Below the pieces are notes generated by a model. The model was not told the origin of the DNA. It worked only from the letters and a program-made list of their open reading frames with translations, and did no database searches. From contig JAJEKV010000004.1 of NCBI GenBank assembly GCA_021234155.1, forward strand, positions 13,172,716-13,236,715: a stretch of 64,000 bases of DNA. The letters are read 5' to 3'. The stretch is from Isoetes taiwanensis. Taxonomy: Eukaryota; Streptophyta; Lycopodiopsida; Isoetales; Isoetaceae. Made by a program: the position numbers and the translations under genes. Positions 58,323 through 64,000 of the stretch are shown here, in pieces. Numbering within the stretch: the stretch's first letter is position 1; each line of letters begins with the position of its first letter.

Positions 58323-61300
58323 GTATTGATGATTGCATACATTTTCATCCACTTTTTTGCGTCTTTGAGTTTGCTACATCTTTATGAGTATGGTGTCAAT
58401 AAGAATATATTTTCTATCTATTGGGATGCTATGGCATTTCTTCTACTTGCTTCAGCTGCTTACTTCATTGGAAGGTTGGTTCCTAGATAGATGAGATCAA
58501 CTTTGATGTCCATAATTGCTCCTTTTAAGATTTTTGATAGAGAAAAGCACTCCGAAAATAATAATTAAAATCATCACAGATGTGTTTTTCTCTCTCAAGC
58601 ATGTTTATATGTTGTCATACACCAGGGCTATATTAAATCAAACCTGTTGATCTCCTAAAGATGGTTTACATACGTCCACTACAAACTCCATCATCTTTAA
58701 ATCCACTGTAAGAGGAAGATCTACATGAAGATGTAGTATTTGTATGCTAAATTTCCAACCTTTGGTCATGCCAAATAATGTAGGTGTCACTAGATCAAAC
58801 TTTGTTTATTTGATTATCAAATAATTATCCATGTTGGCTCAAGATTATCTGGCAGGAGGCAATTAGTCCACTAGAAATGTGGTAGAATCGGTAGCCTTTG
58901 CAGGTGAGCCTTTGCAATTCTTGCCCTTGATATACTGCTTGGAACATTTTGGCAAGTTCTATGCTATGGCCATGTAGAAATTGTAAGTGCAATATCCCTA
59001 ACCCTTTTCCTGATTTATGATTTTGCAGTTTATTCTACATGTTATTGTCTAGAAATATTAGGAAAAATGGTGTGGAAAAGTGCAATTCTCTATGACATTA
59101 TGGTTTGTAGAGGAAAATTTGATCATTTATAGGTCCTGATCAAGAGGCACACTGTTTCTATGATCATGATGCAAGGATCCATCCAATTGTCAAATCCATT
59201 CACATTCACATGGCTTATTTCATGGTGCAATGTGTACCCTGTAGCAAATAAGTCTCACAGGGCATTTTCCATTCAGCTTTTCCACTACATGGTCCATTTA
59301 CGCTACTCCACAGCAGAAATGCACCATGTTAATTCGGACTGATTATATGTGAAAGCTCAATCATACCTCTATTTTCAATAGCCGCTATTCTGGTATGCTC
59401 AATCCTATTGTTTTGTTTTCAATAGCCATTTCTTATCAGGTTCTATAGGCAGCTAAAGCAAGATATTATTGGATTTATTAGCAGTTGCTCAAATATAGCT
59501 ACGTAAAGGAAGCAAGATCAGTCATAGAGCCGTATCTATTATGAGCATCTTTATTGGTAATAGGGCAGAGCTTCATATATGTGCACATCTACAAATGCAC
59601 TACACCATCAGACTTTCCAGATTTTTTATTCCCTACCAAATGTAGTTTGTGCATGAACTCTCATTTTTTCATTCTCCCATTTACCTTTTGGATGATGCAT
59701 GGTTTAAGTGGAAGGAACACTGGTGGATCAAAAACACGAAGTATTAAACTCAGAGGTTGGTGCTTAGGTACGAGATGCATCATCAATATCAGCATTCTTA
59801 AACATGCCATTACAGGAGGTATCGAGTGGTTCCAACTTTGCTTGCTTGCGTTGTGAAGATTATATTAAATGTTCAATTGGACATCCTAAGAGTCCACATT
59901 CCATATGATAGAAGTTTTGATCTATGGGAACACTGCTTGCATTTCAGATCCATGTATATTGCATTTCAATATGCTTCCAAGCTCATTCCTTATCATTGCC
60001 TGTCTTAATGTCTTAAATGGTGTCTATCTCTATAAATTAGTTTCTGTCGAACAGGGATGGTTGAAGCTGGCACTCAAATTTACCATTATAAAATGGTCTC
60101 CTAGAATACCGTGCTTGCTGCCTTGCCTTGGCACATTACGGGTACAAGAGGCACTCTCTTTCTATGCAAAATGCGGTTGTGCAGAGCCTTACACAGTCTG
60201 CTAGATAAATCCTTTCTCAGCTCTCTTATTATTATTAGATTCATTGAGATTACTAAATCTATATAGTGGAGTAGTTTGTGTTGTAGCGATCGGGATGATT
60301 TGAAGGATGTGTAAACCCTAGGTTCAGACAGATTTATTTAATGTTTCATGCTGCAAATACATTTACAGAAGAAGCCATATGTTCCCATTTTAGGTAAGAG
60401 GTGGTTCAGCGAAATTGATTATTTGCAACTCTTTCGTGTTAATATGTCTGGTGAAGTTCTTGCTCCTGATATGCTGCTTGTAACATTTTGGGAAGTTCTA
60501 TGCTATGGCCATGCAGAAATTGTAAGTGCAATATCCCTAGCCCTTTTCCTGATTTATGATTTTCAGTTTATTCTACATGTTATGTCTAGAAATATTAGAA
60601 AAGTGTAAGTGTGGTGCGTGAGTTCTTGCAGATGGCAGAGCATGCATGCCAGGGTAGCCCTTAAGCCCAAATTTTTATAGGTGTAATTTAGAATGTGAGG
60701 CGAATCTTAGCTTTTTTCGATTAGTTATGTTGGCGATTTTGTTTTGGGCTTCAATTTGAGTTGTAGCAACCTTGGCGAATCTTTCATCCATCAAGCGATG
60801 GAATATATACTTTTTTCTCAAGTAAAATTTGGGTCTACAATATATATTTGTTATGTCCATACACAGTTGTAAGCGTAATGCCCACATAATGAATATACAT
60901 GTTACCAGACATTGGCATATGATTGTAAATCTCAATAGCTCCACACTAAGGGCTAAACAACAAGAAGTACACAAACTTAGCCGAGGCATGATTGCATATT
61001 ATGGTGGGCAAGCACAAACCGATTTGATTTCAGTCGTCTTTTTAAGATTGGATAAACAACATACCAAAAGCAAAAATACTCCAGTATTGCATACCTGGAT
61101 GTTGGAACCGGATCATGAAATCCATATAACATGCATGGTTTTTTCCCTTTCCTTTTTTTTTTCTTGGAGGTAAATGGCAATTCTAAAAAACTCACCAAGA
61201 ATAGAATTCGTATTAATTTTACATGATTTTAGGAGGTTAAGGGGCGATTTTGGAATAACTACCAAGAATAAAATTCACATGGGGGCGAATCCAAGAATCC

Positions 61301-62440
61301 ATCATTTAATGATGTAGGCTAACTTATGAGTGGAGGGAGAAAATTTCGTAGACAAGGTGGCGATATTTTATTGGCACCACTTCTAATTGATCCTACTCAA
61401 CAATAGTGAAAAAAAATGCAAATGTCCAAAAAAATAGCCTTTTGGCGATATTTCGAGCTTAAGGGCTACCCTGATGCATGCATGTTAGCTGGATTATGAC
61501 GGTGGACCTAAAGGCAATAGGATTTTTTGGACAACAAAACCCCACAGCATGGACATTCTATGCCTGTCTATACCTAAAAGAAACATGGTACAGACTGTAC
61601 GCTTCTTCGTCATACATTTTCAATTTATATCTTCTTCGAATCTTTGGAAGACATTCCTGTATCAGGGTTAAACATCGTGATATTTAGGCAGTAGGTGACC
61701 ATGGTAGGTTAGTTCGAGATTGGCCAAAAATTTCATTCATATAATTTCGGTTCCCTCTCCATGCATTATATTTTTTGGAGCAGGTAATCAATTAGGTCAC
61801 ATTTGGAGAAGATGCACTCCAGACTGTTCAAGATCCTGCTCACAAAGTGGCATCAAGAACACTGCTTTCTTTGGTCTGTTTCTTTTCCCTAGAGTACCCT
61901 TTTTTCTTTTTCTCATTTTGGGTGATCTATATGCATGAAACCAATATATTGCAGAGGTTTTTTGCTCTCCTACTCTAGAATCAGACTTAGTGTTTTTGGT
62001 AAAAGGGTTCTATGCTTTATGACATATTAGATATTTTTCTACAATTTGATGTTTATGTCTATGTTCAGATGAAGGTGGAAAATATGCTGAACCAAAAGCC
62101 CAATTTCTTTATAGAAAGTGGGGTACAGTTTGCTAACTGAGATCATTATGTACCAAACAGTTTTAATGGAGTCTTCATCTAAGACAAGGCTATATTTCAG
62201 GATCTTTCTATACATCAGAACTTCATTTGCATTTTCATTATAAAGGCTCTTCCTACACACTAAGGGTTGAGGTTCTTCTGCCAGCACAACATTTAAGGAT
62301 TTAGAGTATAAGTAATAACCTTAATGTGAGGCAACTATTGAATATATTAGCCTCTAAATCTATCAGATGCTCACAGATTATTTAATCAGACGTTACCTTA
62401 ATGATTAACGAGATGTTATATTCTTTATCTACTACAATAG
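58323..62440. other. Possible long introns / non-coding DNA
   Basis: No domain seen. Contains the dispersed duplicate pair 58,913-59,085 / 60,455-60,605. If the gene starting at 58,043 is real, this would be mostly intronic. Confidence 0.35.
58913..60605. repeat. Dispersed direct repeat pair 1.5 kb apart
   Basis: The segment 58,913-59,085 (CTTGATATACTGCTTGGAAC, CTATGCTATGGCCATG, CTTTTCCTGATTTATGATTT, TTTATTCTACATGTTAT) recurs with modest divergence at 60,455-60,605. Both copies are in the same orientation. The duplication is too diverged to be recent. Confidence 0.8.
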
Positions 62441-63480
62441 ATGCTAGGCAGTTTCTTGGTAATTTATGGAAGATGCTGCAGGAAATGGAAGCTGCACGCC
62501 AAGAAGCCAAGCAAGCAGAATTGACAACTTATCCAGCATAGCAGTTTTACAGGTCCAATTCGTTCTTAATCCACACGTTTTTTGCATTGTTCTATTGAAG
62601 TTTGATGTTGAACGATGCAAATCACCAAGTGCAAAATTGGCTCATAGCAGTTCTACAGGTCTAATGCGTTCTTAATCCATGCGCGACTAAAGCAACACTA
62701 AGGAGGTGAAATCGACATCTTCAGTTTTGGACTGTATAGGAACTTGCAGGTCATTCAATCAATGCATTATGATTGAGGTTGTACGGAAAAAATAAGAGTT
62801 TTTCATTTTAATTGCTTGCGACGCCCAGTTTAAACTATCCTTAGCCCCAATTTTCCTTTTGCAAGGTCAAACAAACGACGATGTTTTTAAACAGCAAAAT
62901 ATTGGAACATTGCGTACACAAAAATTGTTCATCTTCTCAACCTTTTTTTTGTTACCTTTCAGTATACATCAGTTCCTCCTGAAGCAAGCTAAGGTTTTAC
63001 ACTTCACAATTTTGGCATGTTCTCTTCAATTTTCTCACGTTTGGATTGATTCTTGCAGTAGCAAATGGCTGCATTATTAGACCAGCCAAACAGTAGGTAA
63101 CTGACAAGTATCACTTTTGTTAGTATAGATATTGTTCAAGAACATGATGCTTGAACCATGTATTCAAAATGACACTGAGCTACATGTTTTTAATCCTTGA
63201 TTTATGGCTGTAGTTGTACGACGCTCCCTATAATTTTGATATGTGTTAGACGAAAGGTTTAGGAATATTTCTGCTTGCAGGAGCATAACTCTTTTGTTGT
63301 TCTGGCATCTGGATGTCAACAGAAGTAAGTAGGTCACATATTGATATGATGGATGAAAAATGCATTGGAGCTGCAAATGCTTTGGAGCTGGAAGTTGTTA
63401 GAGAACTGATGCAATTGAAGCTTTTAGTTCATCAGGGATCGAAGATGGATGATAGACAAGTAGAAAATGGTAATTTCTAG
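62440..63480 (+). other. Candidate downstream exons, unidentified
   Basis: Three coding-like islands occur. (1) About 62,443-62,540: 'KMLQEMEAARQEAKQAELTT', ending TAG, coiled-coil-like; an alternative frame is also open. (2) 63,064-63,097: 'QMAALLDQPNS' between GCAGTAG and AG|GTAACT. (3) 63,313-63,480: 'MMDEKCIGAANALELEVVRE' then 'LMQLKLLVHQGSKMDDRQVE', ending before G|GTAATTT. They may belong to the gene starting at 58,043, but phases could not be joined convincingly. A direct repeat (62,539-62,574 and 62,645-62,682) lies between them. Confidence 0.25.
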
Positions 63481-64000
63481 ACATTGAAGCTATGTGTCAT
63501 GTTTGCAATATGCTATTGCACATAACAGATCACAAATCTCGATATTTAAGGATGTAAAGTTAGCCTGGTTCCTTTACTAGGTTGCCAAGAGATTATAAAG
63601 TAAATGTTATATTTAACAATCAAACTTTCGCAAACCATGTGAATACATGCACTATTGATGATTTGTTATAGTTACTAGCATACAGAAGAGGATTTTGGTT
63701 TTGATGCTTTTCAAATGTTTGCATAAATTTCTTTTTCTTCTTGGTGTTACCATTGTGGGCTCATTTGCTCCAAGATGTTCCATTAGGTCGACGCATCTTA
63801 TTTTTGAATGCTACATGCAATTTCAAAGGTAACACTTCCAAATTTGATTTGTTTAAAAATGTATGCTTAATTAGACTATACCTTTTGTATTAATGACTTT
63901 CATGGTCCCTTGATGTTGCAATTTACTTTTGACAAATGCTAAAGGTGTTTAACAAGCAAAGACTAATGAGCTTAATGCCTCTATTTGTCTCTTGACAATC
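63481..64000. other. AT-rich right edge, nothing recognised
   Basis: No feature supported. It may be intron of the unidentified locus. Confidence 0.3.

Overview
This window is plant nuclear DNA. The evidence is an intron-rich serine carboxypeptidase gene, PLS-type pentatricopeptide (PPR) sequences, plant-type LINE, Mutator, Helitron, CACTA and Ty3/gypsy elements, and long AT-rich intergenic DNA. PPR wording such as 'VTFVSILDAC' and 'RDVISWNSMIG' suggests a seed-free vascular plant, most likely a fern; that placement is inference. Genes are sparse and most coding-like sequence is decayed or mobile.

Layout. 1-13.3 kb: LINE reverse-transcriptase fragment (-), heat-shock-element-like degenerate repeats, a 522-bp tandem duplication, a frameshifted PPR pseudogene, a Helitron 3' terminus, a pogo/Tigger-like transposase interrupted by a LINE 3' end, and a CACTA-like terminus. 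13.7-14.4 kb: the C-terminal half of an RMD5/GID-type RING protein. 21.1-23.8 kb: the best gene in the window, a ten-exon serine carboxypeptidase-like gene that splices in silico to 482 residues with the catalytic triad intact. 24.3-26.4 kb: a 2,026-bp Mutator-like element with 66-bp terminal inverted repeats and a perfect 9-bp target-site duplication, carrying a CYP707A-like cytochrome P450 exon fragment. A 6.5-kb near-identical tandem duplication (24,686-31,204 and 31,205-37,719) starts inside that element and copies its right half, a PPR pseudogene, a poly(A) retroposon and a long palindrome.

38.3-51.8 kb is an old Ty3/gypsy chromovirus with LTRs of about 1.6-1.75 kb, gag, protease, RNase H, integrase and a C-terminal chromodomain. 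It has lost the core of its reverse transcriptase and carries two nested insertions: a poly(A) retroposon with a 14-bp duplication, and a reverse-oriented related solo LTR with a 5-bp duplication. Between its 5' LTR and gag lies a decayed reading frame with a basic tail and a recognisable histone H3 fold. A retroelement with both an H3-like protein and a histone-reading chromodomain is the most unusual object here.

51.8-64 kb is mostly non-coding: a long GATA microsatellite, a second Helitron terminus of the same family on the minus strand, and a possible unidentified spliced gene from about 58.0 kb. Apart from the SCPL gene and perhaps that locus, nothing looks like a complete working gene. 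The layout is explained by successive insertions, one large tandem duplication and decay. No operon-like organisation or RNA gene cluster is present, and all exon structures were inferred by eye.
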